Numbered from the stretch's first letter, positions 26,529 through 35,657 are shown. The stretch: DNA of 50,270 bases from Desulfocapsaceae bacterium (GCA_031292275.1 JARLHL010000054.1:1-50270); one strand, 5' to 3'. The notes: generated by a model not told the origin, from the letters alone. Program-made: numbers and translations.

Positions 26529-29500
26529 ATGAAAAATTATCGCGAGATTCCCTATAACTTTACCTCGGCCGACGACAAACTCATCATCAATCTTCTCTTC
26601 GGAGCGGGCGTCTGGGAGGACCTGGAGGAGCTGCGAAGCCAGAGAATCACCGGCCGGTCGGCCCGGCTTGTCATGCGCCTCATGGGCGATCTCTTCATCC
26701 TCAGGCGCAATCCCTTCCTCTTTCAAGAGTTGATTGACTCACCGCTGCGGCGACGGAAGTTTATCAAAACTGCGACGGAGGATTTGGATATAATTGAAAA
26801 GTCTGCGAAGGTTGGCCGAGTCGGCATGGACCGCAGCAGCAAAGTGATCAATCTGGTGAAGATCTGCCGCGCCCGGCTCAGCGAGTTAAAAAAGGAGATA
26901 GTCGGCGCGCCTGCCGCCCGTGCCCGGATGCAGAAAAAGCTGGGCGCCATCGTCGGCAAGGAAAATGTCCGCTTCGATCCCTTTACCCTGATCAGCCACG
27001 CCACCGATGCCACCGACTGGCGTCTGTTTCTGCCCCTGGCGGTCCTGCGGCCGTCCCATGAGACGCAGGTCCCGATGATGATGCAGGCTGTGGCGGAACT
27101 GGGGCTGCAGATCATCCCCAGAGGCGGCGGCACCGGACTTACGGGCGGCGCCGTGCCGGTGACCAGCAGCTGTGTGATCTTGAATACCGAGAGACTGACC
27201 CGGATCCATGATATCGCCTACCGGGACTTTCCCCATCTGGGCGAGGGGGTGAGGGTGCCGGTACTCAAGGTCGAGGCGGGGGTGGTCACCGCCGATGCCA
27301 TCGCCTGTGCGGCCCGCCATAATCTGGTCTTTGCCACTGACCCGACCAGCGCCTGGGCCTCGACCATCGGCGGCAATATTGCCGAGAATGCCGGCGGCAA
27401 GACGGCGGTCCTCTGGGGGACGGCCATCGACAACATCCTTGCCTACACTATCGCCATGCCCGGCAGGGGGCTTTTGACCGTGCGGCGGGTCGAGCATCCC
27501 ATGCGCAAGATCCTGCCGGGAGATACGGTCAGGTTCCAGGTCGTCGAGGAGAGGGGCCGGGTCATCAGGGAGGTGGAACTGGCCGGGACTGAGATCCGCA
27601 AGAAGGGGCTCTGGAAGGATATCACCAATAAGGCCCTGAAGGGGCTTCCGGGTTTCCAGAAGGAGGGGACCGACGGGGTGATCACCTCCGGGGAATTCGT
27701 GCTGCATCAGGCCTATGAGAAGAAGATCACCTTCTGCCTGGAATTTTACGGCCAGGATATGGACGAGGCCAGCCGGGTCATCGTCAAGATCTCCGAGGAA
27801 TTCGTCAACGAAGGCAAAGAGGCCCTGATGGCCCTTGAGCACTTTGACGAGGAGTATATAGGTGCCATAAAGTACAAGTTCAAGGCGGCCAGAAGCGAGA
27901 GGCCCAAGGCGGTTCTGCTTATTGATATGGTCGGCCACAACAGCGCTCAGGTCCTGGGCGGCAAGCAGCGGCTGGAAAAGCTTCTTGAGCCGTATAAAAA
28001 TACCGAGCTTTTTACCGCCCAGGATGCCGATGAGGCCGCCCGCTTCTGGCGCGACCGCAAACGGCTGGGGGCAATTTCCGCCCGGACCAACGCCTTCAAG
28101 CTCAACGAGGACATTGTTCTTCCCCTGCCAGCCCTGGCTGAGTTTGCCCGCTTTGTCGACGAATACAACAGAAACGAGGATATTTACAACAAGGATCTCT
28201 TTGTCCGCAGGACCATTGAGTATCTAAAGACCGCCGAGCCCATCGAGGATCCCGACTGGCTGGAGGCTAAAATGCCCAAGGCCAATGAATTGTGCAGCGA
28301 GACCCTGGAAAATCTCAGATTGCGCCGCGAAGATGGAAGACGCCATGAAGGGCATATCAGGAAGCTGCTGGACGATCTGCTGGAGCTTTTCAGCGGTTAC
28401 AGCCGGGTCAGTTCCATCATCGAGGCCATGTACCACGAGGTCCGCTCCCGGCGGATCATCATAGCTACCCACATGCATGCGGGCGATGGCAATATCCATG
28501 TCAATATCCCGGTCTTCTCCAATGATCGCGAGATGATGAAGCGTGCCGAGAAGACGGCTGAAGACATCATGTCCAAGGCTGTGGAGTTGGACGGCGTCGT
28601 CAGCGGTGAGCACGGCATCGGTATCACCAAGATGAAGTTCCTCGAAAAGACACGGCTTGAAGAACTGAGGGCCTACCGCAGGGAGGTGGATCCGGGGGGG
28701 CTCATGAATCCGGGCATGCTCAATGATCCGGCGATCATCGACAAGGTCTTCACCCCCTCCTTCAATCTGCTGGAGCTGGAGGCAAAAATCCTCCAGTACG
28801 GCTCCCTGGCCCAGCTTTCCTCTATGATCTCCAAGTGCGTCCGCTGCGGCAAATGTATGCCGGTCTGTTGCGTCTATCATCCCGGGAGCAATCTCTTCTT
28901 CCATCCCCGCAACAAAAACATGGTCATCGGCGCCCTGATCGAGGCGTTGCTCTACGATATGCAGCGCTCCCATCTGCCGCGCTTCAACCAGCTGAAGAAT
29001 CTTGAGGAGATCGCCGACCACTGCACCCTGTGCCATAAGTGCCTGACCCCCTGCCCGGTGGATATCGACACTGCCGAAGTCTCTGTGCTCGAGCGGGAGA
29101 TCTTGAGCGATCTTGGCTACAAGCATACCGCTCCGGCCACCCGTCTCTCACTTCTATATCTCAAGAGCAGGAACAGGACGGTCAACCGCATCTTTAGAAA
29201 AGGGATCCTGGAGTGGGGCGGCGAGGCCCAGAGGCTGGCCGCTCAGGCCTATAAAAAGGCGCCGCCGGCGATCACCGACAGAGGCTGGCGGCTGTTGAAC
29301 ATGGTTAAATCGCCGATGATGCCGGTCTCGCAGCTGTCGCTGGGGGCGACCCTTCCGGAGTATTCGGAACGGGAGGCCCTGATGGTCGATCCCGAAGGGC
29401 CGGTGCAGAAGACCGTCTTCTATTTTCCGGGCTGCGGTTCGGCCCGCATGTATGCCGAGATCGCGATGGCCTCCATCTACCTGCTGGTCAAGAGCAACAT

Positions 29501-30155
29501 CCGGGTCATCCTGCCGCCGGCCTTTCTCTGCTGCGGTTTTCCGGCCAGGGCCAACGCCAGGAAGAAGATGGCGGGGGTCATCAGCCTCAGGGATACCATC
29601 ATCCTCACCCAGATCAGGGAGATGCTGGGGCATCTGATCTTTGACGCCCTGGTGGTCAGCTGCGGCACCTGCCGGGAGGCCCTGCAGGGGATGGGCTGCG
29701 GTGAGATCTTCGACTGTGGCATCGAGGACGTGTCCCGTTTCGTCATGGAGAACGCCAACGGCCGTTTCACCGTAAAGCGCCCGACCGCCATGCTCTATCA
29801 TACCCCCTGCCATGATTCCCTGGATGGCGAGGGCGCCGGCCTGCTGGGCCGGGTCTTCGCCGAGGTGCGCAGCGTCCCCAACTGCTGTTCAGAGGCCGGC
29901 ACCCTGGCCATCTCCAGGCCCGATATCGCTCATGCCATGCTGCAACGGAAGCGGGAGTCGCTGGAAAAGGTCATCGCCGGGCATAATGTCATCGCCACCA
30001 ACTGCCCTTCCTGCCTGTCGGGGCTCGGTCGCAGCCGGGAGATCGGCATCAGCCCGAAGCATATGGCGGTCATTCTGGCCGAAGCTGTGGGCGGAGAGAA
30101 CTGGAAGGAGGAATTTGCCCGCCTGGTGGCCAAGGCCGAAAAGGTGACCTTTTAG
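26529..30155 (+). CDS. Giant FAD-linked oxidase / iron-sulfur CCG-domain protein (DUF3683 type)
   Basis: A single 1208-residue chain joins what GlcD and GlcF-type subunits do separately. Residues 1-110 form the DUF3683 head. Next is an FAD-binding PCMH domain with PRGGGTGLTGGAVP, then the FAD-oxidase C-terminal domain with HMHAGDGNIHVN and GVVSGEHGIGITKMKFL. After that come two [4Fe-4S] motifs, CVRCGKCMPVC and CTLCHKCLTPCP, and two CCG modules (FPGCGS...CCGFP, SCGTCREAL; HTPCHDS...CCSEAG, NCPSCLSG). The plan is that of a 2-hydroxyacid (lactate/glycolate) dehydrogenase passing electrons to a membrane or soluble carrier; the substrate is not known. No lactate permease or ETF genes are adjacent. 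The ribosome site before the ATG is weak. Confidence 0.9.
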   Translation: MKNYREIPYNFTSADDKLIINLLFGAGVWEDLEELRSQRITGRSARLVMRLMGDLFILRRNPFLFQELIDSPLRRRKFIKTATEDLDIIEKSAKVGRVGMDRSSKVINLVKICRARLSELKKEIVGAPAARARMQKKLGAIVGKENVRFDPFTLISHATDATDWRLFLPLAVLRPSHETQVPMMMQAVAELGLQIIPRGGGTGLTGGAVPVTSSCVILNTERLTRIHDIAYRDFPHLGEGVRVPVLKVEAGVVTADAIACAARHNLVFATDPTSAWASTIGGNIAENAGGKTAVLWGTAIDNILAYTIAMPGRGLLTVRRVEHPMRKILPGDTVRFQVVEERGRVIREVELAGTEIRKKGLWKDITNKALKGLPGFQKEGTDGVITSGEFVLHQAYEKKITFCLEFYGQDMDEASRVIVKISEEFVNEGKEALMALEHFDEEYIGAIKYKFKAARSERPKAVLLIDMVGHNSAQVLGGKQRLEKLLEPYKNTELFTAQDADEAARFWRDRKRLGAISARTNAFKLNEDIVLPLPALAEFARFVDEYNRNEDIYNKDLFVRRTIEYLKTAEPIEDPDWLEAKMPKANELCSETLENLRLRREDGRRHEGHIRKLLDDLLELFSGYSRVSSIIEAMYHEVRSRRIIIATHMHAGDGNIHVNIPVFSNDREMMKRAEKTAEDIMSKAVELDGVVSGEHGIGITKMKFLEKTRLEELRAYRREVDPGGLMNPGMLNDPAIIDKVFTPSFNLLELEAKILQYGSLAQLSSMISKCVRCGKCMPVCCVYHPGSNLFFHPRNKNMVIGALIEALLYDMQRSHLPRFNQLKNLEEIADHCTLCHKCLTPCPVDIDTAEVSVLEREILSDLGYKHTAPATRLSLLYLKSRNRTVNRIFRKGILEWGGEAQRLAAQAYKKAPPAITDRGWRLLNMVKSPMMPVSQLSLGATLPEYSEREALMVDPEGPVQKTVFYFPGCGSARMYAEIAMASIYLLVKSNIRVILPPAFLCCGFPARANARKKMAGVISLRDTIILTQIREMLGHLIFDALVVSCGTCREALQGMGCGEIFDCGIEDVSRFVMENANGRFTVKRPTAMLYHTPCHDSLDGEGAGLLGRVFAEVRSVPNCCSEAGTLAISRPDIAHAMLQRKRESLEKVIAGHNVIATNCPSCLSGLGRSREIGISPKHMAVILAEAVGGENWKEEFARLVAKAEKVTF

Positions 30156-30279
30156 GGCCGATCCATATCCAGGATGCGAATATCGAGGGAGCCTGCACCG
30201 ACGGACCGATCCTCTTCCGACCAGCGACCGGGTGGAAGCCGGATTGAGGCAGGTGATATGGCCGCGGGTTTCAGGGCGC

Positions 30280-30747
30280 TCAGCGAGGGCTTTCCCCGCG
30301 GAGCAGACGGGTCAGCAGGCGGTCCAGAGATGAGGCGAAACGTTGCCGATCGGCCATGCTGAACTGTGCCGGCCCCCCTTGAATCTGTCCTTCGTCCCGG
30401 AGCCCGGTCAACAGATCACGCAGAGAGAGTCTCTCGCCGATAGTGTCGGCGGTGTAGAGTTCGCCCCGCGGATCCAGGGCGACTCCGCCCTTGCCCACGA
30501 TCCTTGCGGCCAGAGGGATGTCGGCGGTGACCACCAGGTCGGCGGCAGCGGCGTGGTGCACGATATAATCGTCGGCGGCATCGGGGCCTTCCGGTACCGT
30601 GACGGACTGGATCAACCGGCTTCCCGGCGGCCCGGCGATTCGTTTGTTGGCGACCAGATAGAGCGGCAGTGACAGCCGGTCTGCGGCCTTGAACAGTATT
30701 TCCTTGATGACCCGGGGACAGGCGTCAGCGTCAACCCATATTTTCAT
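30280..30747 (-). CDS. YaiI/YqxD family protein (DUF188)
   Basis: This 155-residue protein begins [18 protein letters not shown], the signature of the family, with Asp residues like those of PIN-fold nucleases. Further conserved segments are [34 protein letters not shown] (read in parts), the [16 protein letters not shown] stretch and a C-terminal basic tail. The length is typical. The biochemical role is not established in the family; a metal-dependent nuclease is the usual guess. A dispersed repeat (copy D) lies just upstream, separating it from the thioesterase operon. Confidence 0.92.
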   Translation of the reverse strand: MKIWVDADACPRVIKEILFKAADRLSLPLYLVANKRIAGPPGSRLIQSVTVPEGPDAADDYIVHHAAAADLVVTADIPLAARIVGKGGVALDPRGELYTADTIGERLSLRDLLTGLRDEGQIQGGPAQFSMADRQRFASSLDRLLTRLLRGESPR

Positions 30748-30759
30748 CGTGTTTCATTA

Positions 30760-30855
30760 AAACAGCAGGGCTGGACCGGACTGGCCGGCCACAATAAGTA
30801 TGAAAGCTTGTCATTTCAGCATGGCAAGGCCGCGGCTTAAACGAAGCTTTGGCAT
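30760..30855 (-). repeat. Dispersed intergenic repeat, copy D (inverted)
   Basis: Read on the minus strand it follows the consensus from a degenerate TATATGAAAG end through GGCCTTGCCATGCTGAAATG to GGCCAGTCCGGTCCAGCC. It sits between the start of the YaiI gene and the end of the thioesterase gene. Confidence 0.75.
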
Positions 30856-30915
30856 AGGTGTACTTTGAATCCGGTTGCTCCTGCTGTGCGGCCTCCGTCA
30901 CGAACGGGACGGCCT

Positions 30916-31383
30916 TCATTCGAACCGGCCTGCTCGCCATTGTTCCCGAAAATCCAGCATCCAGTCCGGCGGGGCCAGAAGAAGACCGCCGCCGAGATCC
31001 GTCAGAACCTGCACGGTATAGCCGGTGGTTGCGATCTGCCCCTGCGGATCAATGATGGCATAAGAAAAATCCAGGCGCAGAGCCTCGTTCCAGTGCAGGC
31101 TGGTCTCGATTCGGATGATCTGATCGAATCGCAGCGGAGATCGGTAGTCCAGATGCATCTGGACAAGGGGGGCCAGCACCCGATGCCGGATAAAAGCCCC
31201 ATAGGCCAGACCGTACCGATCCCCGAAGGCAATCCTGCCATCTTCAAGAAAGCTTGGATAGCGGCCGTGCCAGACCATGCCGGCGGCATCCACCTCCTCG
31301 AAACGGATCCGTCTGTCGGCCGTGACCAGGAGCGGGGCGGGGGAGCCCGGCCTCTCTTTGAAGTAAGTCTTCGGATATCCCAT
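30916..31383 (-). CDS. Acyl thioesterase, 4-hydroxybenzoyl-CoA thioesterase/YbgC family
   Basis: The 155-residue hotdog protein carries the 4HBT active-site pattern FEEVDAAGMVWHGRYPSFLEDGR (Asp...Gly...His-x-x-Tyr; read in parts), followed by PLVQMHLDYRSPLRFDQIIRIE. It should hydrolyse an acyl-CoA or acyl-ACP thioester. The ATG at 31383 (MGYPKTYF) lies five bases after the stop of the preceding dehydratase, so the genes are one operon; a TTG three codons earlier overlaps that stop and is less likely. In aryl-polyene clusters a thioesterase of this family (ApeK type) stands beside hotdog dehydratases, as here. Confidence 0.82.
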   Translation of the reverse strand: MGYPKTYFKERPGSPAPLLVTADRRIRFEEVDAAGMVWHGRYPSFLEDGRIAFGDRYGLAYGAFIRHRVLAPLVQMHLDYRSPLRFDQIIRIETSLHWNEALRLDFSYAIIDPQGQIATTGYTVQVLTDLGGGLLLAPPDWMLDFREQWRAGRFE

Positions 31384-31388
31384 GATGT

Positions 31389-31775
31389 TCAATGCTCGGG
31401 GAAAAAGGTGCAGTTGCCGTTGGCCACGGGCGTATTATCCATCCTTCTGATGGAGAAAGCGGCGGTCCAGAGGCCGTCTGTTTCTTTCAGCAGGAGGGTG
31501 CAGCGGATCTTTTCGTCGGGCGGGATCATCCCCTGGAATTTTGTCCGTCCGAAGCCTGCCGGGATCAGGGGGCGGGCCAGGGCCAATTCGGCCGTATGGC
31601 GAATGGCAGCCAGCTGGACGATGGCCGGCAGCACGGGCCGGTCCGGGAAGTGGCCTGCAAAGCCGGAAAAGGATGCCGGAAAACAGAAAACAGAGGATGC
31701 CGACAGACCATGCACCTGTCTTTCAGTTTGGAATTCCTGGCAGCAGGCCGAGAGCTGCCGTTGCAGTGATTGCAT
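31389..31775 (-). CDS. FabZ/ApeI-like hotdog 3-hydroxyacyl-ACP dehydratase
   Basis: A protein of 128 residues with the FabZ-type active-site loop FAGHFPDRPVLPAIVQLAA, including the catalytic His of GHFP. Downstream it has KFQGMIPPDEKIRCTLLL, the typical second half of a short hotdog. The usual Glu/Asp helix position is occupied by VQLAAI, as in ApeI-type proteins rather than housekeeping FabZ. The start at 31775 (MQSLQRQL) is chosen because AGGAGG stands six bases upstream; two ATGs further up would put that site inside or against the start codon. The gene lies in an operon with a second dehydratase and a thioesterase. Confidence 0.78.
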   Translation of the reverse strand: MQSLQRQLSACCQEFQTERQVHGLSASSVFCFPASFSGFAGHFPDRPVLPAIVQLAAIRHTAELALARPLIPAGFGRTKFQGMIPPDEKIRCTLLLKETDGLWTAAFSIRRMDNTPVANGNCTFFPEH

Positions 31776-31825
31776 GTCCATCCTCCTGTTAGTCCCACCG
31801 GCCCGTCCGATCCGGAGCTGAGGTA

Positions 31826-32296
31826 TCATTGGGCCGGCCCCTGGTCTTTTGCCTCCCAGACCTTCACCTCTCCGTGCGCAAGGATTTCCGTGTCCTCAAA
31901 AACTGTGCCTTTGATGATTTTTACCGGACCGAACTCAAAAATCATTACGATTTCTATCCGCAGAACCGCCCCGGCAGCGGGAGTCTTCCACAGCTGGAAC
32001 TTATCCAGGCCGACCAGGAAACCGAAAACGGGCGGCTGTCTTCCGGTCAGGGCATCATAGCCGCTGGCTGCAGCCATGGTCTGAGCCATGATCTCGACGA
32101 AGAATTCCGGAAGGAGTCCCCGGTCGGGATCAATGAAGAATGCGCTTTCAGGAACATGCGCCAGGGCAATGGCCGTATCGCCAGCCTTTTCAATCAGGCT
32201 GTCGAGGAAGAGCATGGGCGGCCGGTGGGGCATAAGCAGCCCCGCCGGGCAGGGGAGCCGGACCATAGGGGCCCGGACTGATCCCCCGGCCATCAT
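31826..32296 (-). CDS. ApeP-like hotdog dehydratase
   Basis: The 156-residue protein contains LLMPHRPPMLFLDSLIE, the opening of ApeP/FabA-like hotdog proteins, then a helix with EFFVEIMAQTMAAASGYDAL that supplies the conserved Glu/Gln-Ala region. FGFLVGLDKFQLW and LRIEIVMIFEFGPVKII complete the fold. In aryl-polyene pathways such a protein works with an ApeI-type partner to dehydrate 3-hydroxyacyl-ACP intermediates. Its ATG overlaps the stop codon of the small membrane protein gene (ATGA), indicating translational coupling. There is no ketosynthase or acyl-carrier gene nearby. Confidence 0.75.
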   Translation of the reverse strand: MMAGGSVRAPMVRLPCPAGLLMPHRPPMLFLDSLIEKAGDTAIALAHVPESAFFIDPDRGLLPEFFVEIMAQTMAAASGYDALTGRQPPVFGFLVGLDKFQLWKTPAAGAVLRIEIVMIFEFGPVKIIKGTVFEDTEILAHGEVKVWEAKDQGPAQ

Positions 32297-32589
32297 ACTG
32301 GCTGATTCCTGTCCTTAAAACCGATCATCGGGAGGTAGACCAGGACCGCCGGCCAGCAGACCAGGATCACGATCACCCAGATGATCTTCATCTCCGAGCG
32401 TTTGAATATCCGCAGGAATATATCCCTGAGGACAATAAACATAAAAATGATATTGACGACCAGTCCTGCCAGGGTCATCGGCAGCAGAAACCGCAGCTGC
32501 CGGTATTCCGGGCAGCGGATCAGGACTGCCGTCAGGCTGATGATAAACAGTATTGCAAAAAAAGAATAGAATTTCTCTCCGGTTCTCAT
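32293..32589 (-). CDS. Small membrane protein, 98 residues
   Basis: Three hydrophobic segments are visible: FYSFFAILFIISLTAVLI, FLLPMTLAGLVVNIIFMFIV and IIWVIVILVCWPAVLVYL, with a basic loop (RDIFLRIFKRSEMK) between the last two. The third segment and its PMIGFKDRN tail vaguely resemble the PLDc_N-type helix, but I would not assign a family. The gene stands between the amino acid lyase gene and the ApeP-like gene and overlaps the latter by four bases. GGAG lies about 11 bases before the ATG. It may anchor or assist the lipid-like product of the operon; that is a guess from position. Confidence 0.65.
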   Translation of the reverse strand: MRTGEKFYSFFAILFIISLTAVLIRCPEYRQLRFLLPMTLAGLVVNIIFMFIVLRDIFLRIFKRSEMKIIWVIVILVCWPAVLVYLPMIGFKDRNQPV

Positions 32590-32684
32590 GAGAGTCTGTC
32601 TCCTGCTTAGAGAAGGAAGGCCCTGGTGGGGCCGGTAATACCCTCGGCTGCGGCCCGGTTCAGGCCGGAAAATACGTGGTCAGA

Positions 32685-34244
32685 TCATCGAATATCCTGC
32701 TGGAAAAGAGCAGCTTCCTGAAGATCGTCGTGGAAGATGCGGCTGTTGTCGTAGACCTGGAAATCGCGGTTCAGAATGGCAAAGATCTTTCCGGTGCCGA
32801 AACCGAGTCTGTCCGCGTTGCGGAAGGACAGGGCCTGGAGGTCGGCCAGCGTCTCCAGCGTGATGATATGCTTGGCGTTACCGACCAGCCTGAGGGCCTT
32901 GCGGGCGGCCACCGTCCCCATGCTGACCACATCCTGGTTGGAGGCGTTGCAGGAGATGGAGTTGACGCTCATCGGCGAGGCCAGATTCCGGTTTTCGGCA
33001 GTCGACGAGGTTGCAAGATATTGCGCCCCCATGAAACCCATGGTCAGGCCGACCTCGCCAGGGATCAAATGCTCTGGCAGCCCCTCGTTCAGGCTTCGGT
33101 CCAGGAGCTTGTTTATCCGTCGTTCCGACAGGTTGCAGAGGGTGGACAACGCGATGCAAAGGCTGTCCATGGCAAAGCTGATGCTCTGACCATGGAAATT
33201 GCCGCCGTGCAGGATCTTGCCCTGCCTCGGAATGATGATCGGGTTGTCGTTGGATGAGTTGGCCTCTACTTCCACCGTCCTGATCACCGCGGCGATGGTC
33301 TCCCGCACCGGGGCCAGGACCTGCGGGGTGCAGCGGATGGAATAGACATCCTGGACGTTGATGCTGGTCTCGAAGACCGGGACCTCGGCGGTACTCTGTC
33401 TCCGGATCCGTTGGTGCATATCCTCTCGGAGGGTGATATTGCCGGTGCCGCTGTAAAGCTGCCGGATAATGGAGGCAACTTCCATCTGGCCCGGATGGGG
33501 TTTGACCAGGTGAAGGTCGGCATCAAAGGCGTCGTCTATGCCGCCGAATATCTCGATGGCGAAGGCCGCATTGACGCAGGCGACATTAAGGAGTTTTTCC
33601 GCTCCGAAAAGGGCAAATGCGGCGATGGCCGTCATCGCCGCAGTGCCGTTCATCAGTGCCAGGCCCTCCTTATAGCTGAGGGAGAGCGGTGCAAGTCCGG
33701 CCCTGGCCAGCGCAGTCCCCGCATCCATCGGCTCTCCCTGCAGCGTGACTCTGCCGCGGCCAATGATAGCCAGGGACATGTGCGCGAGATGGATCAGATC
33801 GCCCGAGGCACCGACGCTCCCCGACTCGGGGATAGAGGGCGCAAGCCCCGCGTTAATCATGTCGCGCATCAGCTCCAGGAGTTCGATGCGGACGCCGGAG
33901 AAGCCTTTGACCAGGGTATTCAGCCGCACGGCCAGGATGCCCAGAGCGACGGAAGGGCGGATCGGTTCTCCCAGGCCAGCTGCGTGGCTGAGGATCAGGT
34001 TGGTCTGCAGGGTTTCGATGTCCTTTTCATGGATGATCTTGTTGCACATGGGGCCAAAGGAGGTATTGACTCCGTAGATAATCTTCTTTTCCCGGATGGC
34101 CTGTTCGAGAAAATTCCTGGACTCGCGGCAACGTTCGATGGCCTCGCCGTCAAGGGCGACCTCCACCTCTCCATTGCCGATGGCGACGATGTCCCGGCAG
34201 GTCAGATCATTTCCTGTCAGCCGCAGAACTCTTTTCATATTCAT
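32685..34244 (-). CDS. Aromatic amino acid ammonia-lyase (histidine/tyrosine ammonia-lyase family)
   Basis: This 519-residue enzyme has the MIO-forming triad Ala146-Ser147-Gly148 in SGSVGASGDLIHLAH, the YGVNTSFG loop with its catalytic Tyr, NSSNDNPII and GNFHGQSISFAMD. The substrate-selecting pair after LQTNLIL is Ser86-His87, as in histidine ammonia-lyases, whereas characterised tyrosine and phenylalanine lyases often have His-Leu or Phe-Leu. No hutU, hutI or hutG is present; the downstream genes are hotdog dehydratases and a thioesterase, a neighbourhood known for lyases of flexirubin and aryl-polyene clusters. Family membership is certain; the substrate (histidine or tyrosine) is not. ATGs at 34244 and 34238 are both possible starts. 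Confidence 0.88.
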   Translation of the reverse strand: MNMKRVLRLTGNDLTCRDIVAIGNGEVEVALDGEAIERCRESRNFLEQAIREKKIIYGVNTSFGPMCNKIIHEKDIETLQTNLILSHAAGLGEPIRPSVALGILAVRLNTLVKGFSGVRIELLELMRDMINAGLAPSIPESGSVGASGDLIHLAHMSLAIIGRGRVTLQGEPMDAGTALARAGLAPLSLSYKEGLALMNGTAAMTAIAAFALFGAEKLLNVACVNAAFAIEIFGGIDDAFDADLHLVKPHPGQMEVASIIRQLYSGTGNITLREDMHQRIRRQSTAEVPVFETSINVQDVYSIRCTPQVLAPVRETIAAVIRTVEVEANSSNDNPIIIPRQGKILHGGNFHGQSISFAMDSLCIALSTLCNLSERRINKLLDRSLNEGLPEHLIPGEVGLTMGFMGAQYLATSSTAENRNLASPMSVNSISCNASNQDVVSMGTVAARKALRLVGNAKHIITLETLADLQALSFRNADRLGFGTGKIFAILNRDFQVYDNSRIFHDDLQEAALFQQDIR

Positions 34245-34524
34245 AACTGCTCTTTAGTTTATAATCAGAACAATATCCTGAAAGTATCGTCAGTGCCGGT
34301 ATCGGGCGGCCCTTGCCGATCCGCAGACAACGGCAGCGCTTCAGCCCCTTCTGTCGTAAAGAAAGGAGGGTCTGATATCCTGTTTTGAGGACGGGCATCG
34401 CTTATACAATAGCAGGAATTTTTTGCGGATACGGCAGTGCAGAACTGGCCTTGCCGAGGAGTTCTGTACTGCAGAGACGTTCAGGCATGGAGAGTGAAAA
34501 TGCAAGGATCATAGAGAAGACGCG

Positions 34525-35637
34525 TTATCTCGAAGCCGCCTGCCTGAAAAAATCCTTCAGGAAGGTTTTCCTCCACCCTTCCATCTGGCGGAGCATCTTC
34601 GATTCACATGATTTATTCAGGATTTTGACCAGCAGCTTGAATTCCGAACCGTTGCCGATGATGGCGGGATCGATTCCCTGTACCTCACCCTTGAGCTGGA
34701 TCAGATGATTCAGCCTGGCCAGGGCCTCCTGATCTTTTTTGGTCAGTTTGATCCCCCGTGAGAGGGGGGGCTCTGCGGGAATTTGTGAGGCAAGGCCCAG
34801 CTTGACCGCGGCCGCCATCTTCTCTCCATACCTATCTGCTGCCCGTGCGGAAATGCTTGTTCCCTCTCTGATGTCGTTTACGTCCTGCAGCTGTTTGCGG
34901 GCAATGCCGAGCAGGACGGCATCGGGGACGATATGACCACGAGGACGGTCCAGGCTGCGCGCCTCCTTTTCCCGCCAGGTGGCCAACTCCCTGAGGATTG
35001 AAAGCCCATGAGGATTCAAACTGCCGGCATCCTTGATCTTCAGATATCGCTCTTCGTCTTTATTGTTCGTATACGTGGCCGGATCGTCCAGATGCTGCAG
35101 TTCCTCCTGCAGCCATGATTTGATTTCCGGGCCGATGATGCTACTGAGTATCAGAATCCTGACCGCCCGGAGATAACGGACATCGTCCAGGGCGTAAGCA
35201 ATCTGCTCGGGAGCCAACGGGCGCTTGAGCCAGTTGGTCCGGGTCTCGGTTTTTTTGAGGTCGATATCGAGCAGAATTTTTACGAGATTGCAGAGGGATA
35301 ATGTGGCCGTAAGACCGGTGAACCCCGCCGCCAGACGGGTATCGAAGATATTCTTCGGACTGGAGCCAGTGGCCCGGCTGAGAATAGCCAGATCCTGCGG
35401 CGCATCATGAAATATCTTGACGACCTGCGGATCAGCCAGCAGGTCGCCGAGGTTGGAAAGATCCTGCAGGGCAATCGGATCGATCAAAAAGCAGTCCTCA
35501 TCGGAGAGGGCCAGTTGAATGAGGCCCAGACGAGGATAGTATGTGCGTTCCCAGATAAATTCAGTGTCGAGTGCTACTGCGTCTGTTCTTCTGGCCCGTT
35601 CAACAAGCTCATGTAATTCGGTTTGGGTTGTGATCAT
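34525..35637 (-). CDS. rnd: Ribonuclease D
   Basis: The 370-residue protein has a DEDD exonuclease domain: DTEF near residue 25, FHDAPQDLAIL, and YALDDVRYL with the Tyr of the DEDDy subclass. The second half contains an HRDC region (ILRELATWREKEARSLDRPRG, read in parts, then VPDAVLLGIARKQ). RNase D trims tRNA 3' ends and other stable RNAs. The length is normal. It is upstream of the lyase operon on the same strand, with a 280-bp gap that holds no gene, so it is probably a separate unit. A dispersed repeat copy lies 20 bp upstream of its start. Confidence 0.93.
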   Translation of the reverse strand: MITTQTELHELVERARRTDAVALDTEFIWERTYYPRLGLIQLALSDEDCFLIDPIALQDLSNLGDLLADPQVVKIFHDAPQDLAILSRATGSSPKNIFDTRLAAGFTGLTATLSLCNLVKILLDIDLKKTETRTNWLKRPLAPEQIAYALDDVRYLRAVRILILSSIIGPEIKSWLQEELQHLDDPATYTNNKDEERYLKIKDAGSLNPHGLSILRELATWREKEARSLDRPRGHIVPDAVLLGIARKQLQDVNDIREGTSISARAADRYGEKMAAAVKLGLASQIPAEPPLSRGIKLTKKDQEALARLNHLIQLKGEVQGIDPAIIGNGSEFKLLVKILNKSCESKMLRQMEGWRKTFLKDFFRQAASR

Positions 35638-35657
35638 AAGAGCATACGTCTATTTTA

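Noticed and set aside
33411-34388. Plus-strand open frame opposite the ammonia-lyase gene
   Set aside because: Antisense to a gene with an intact MIO motif; composition typical of a shadow frame.
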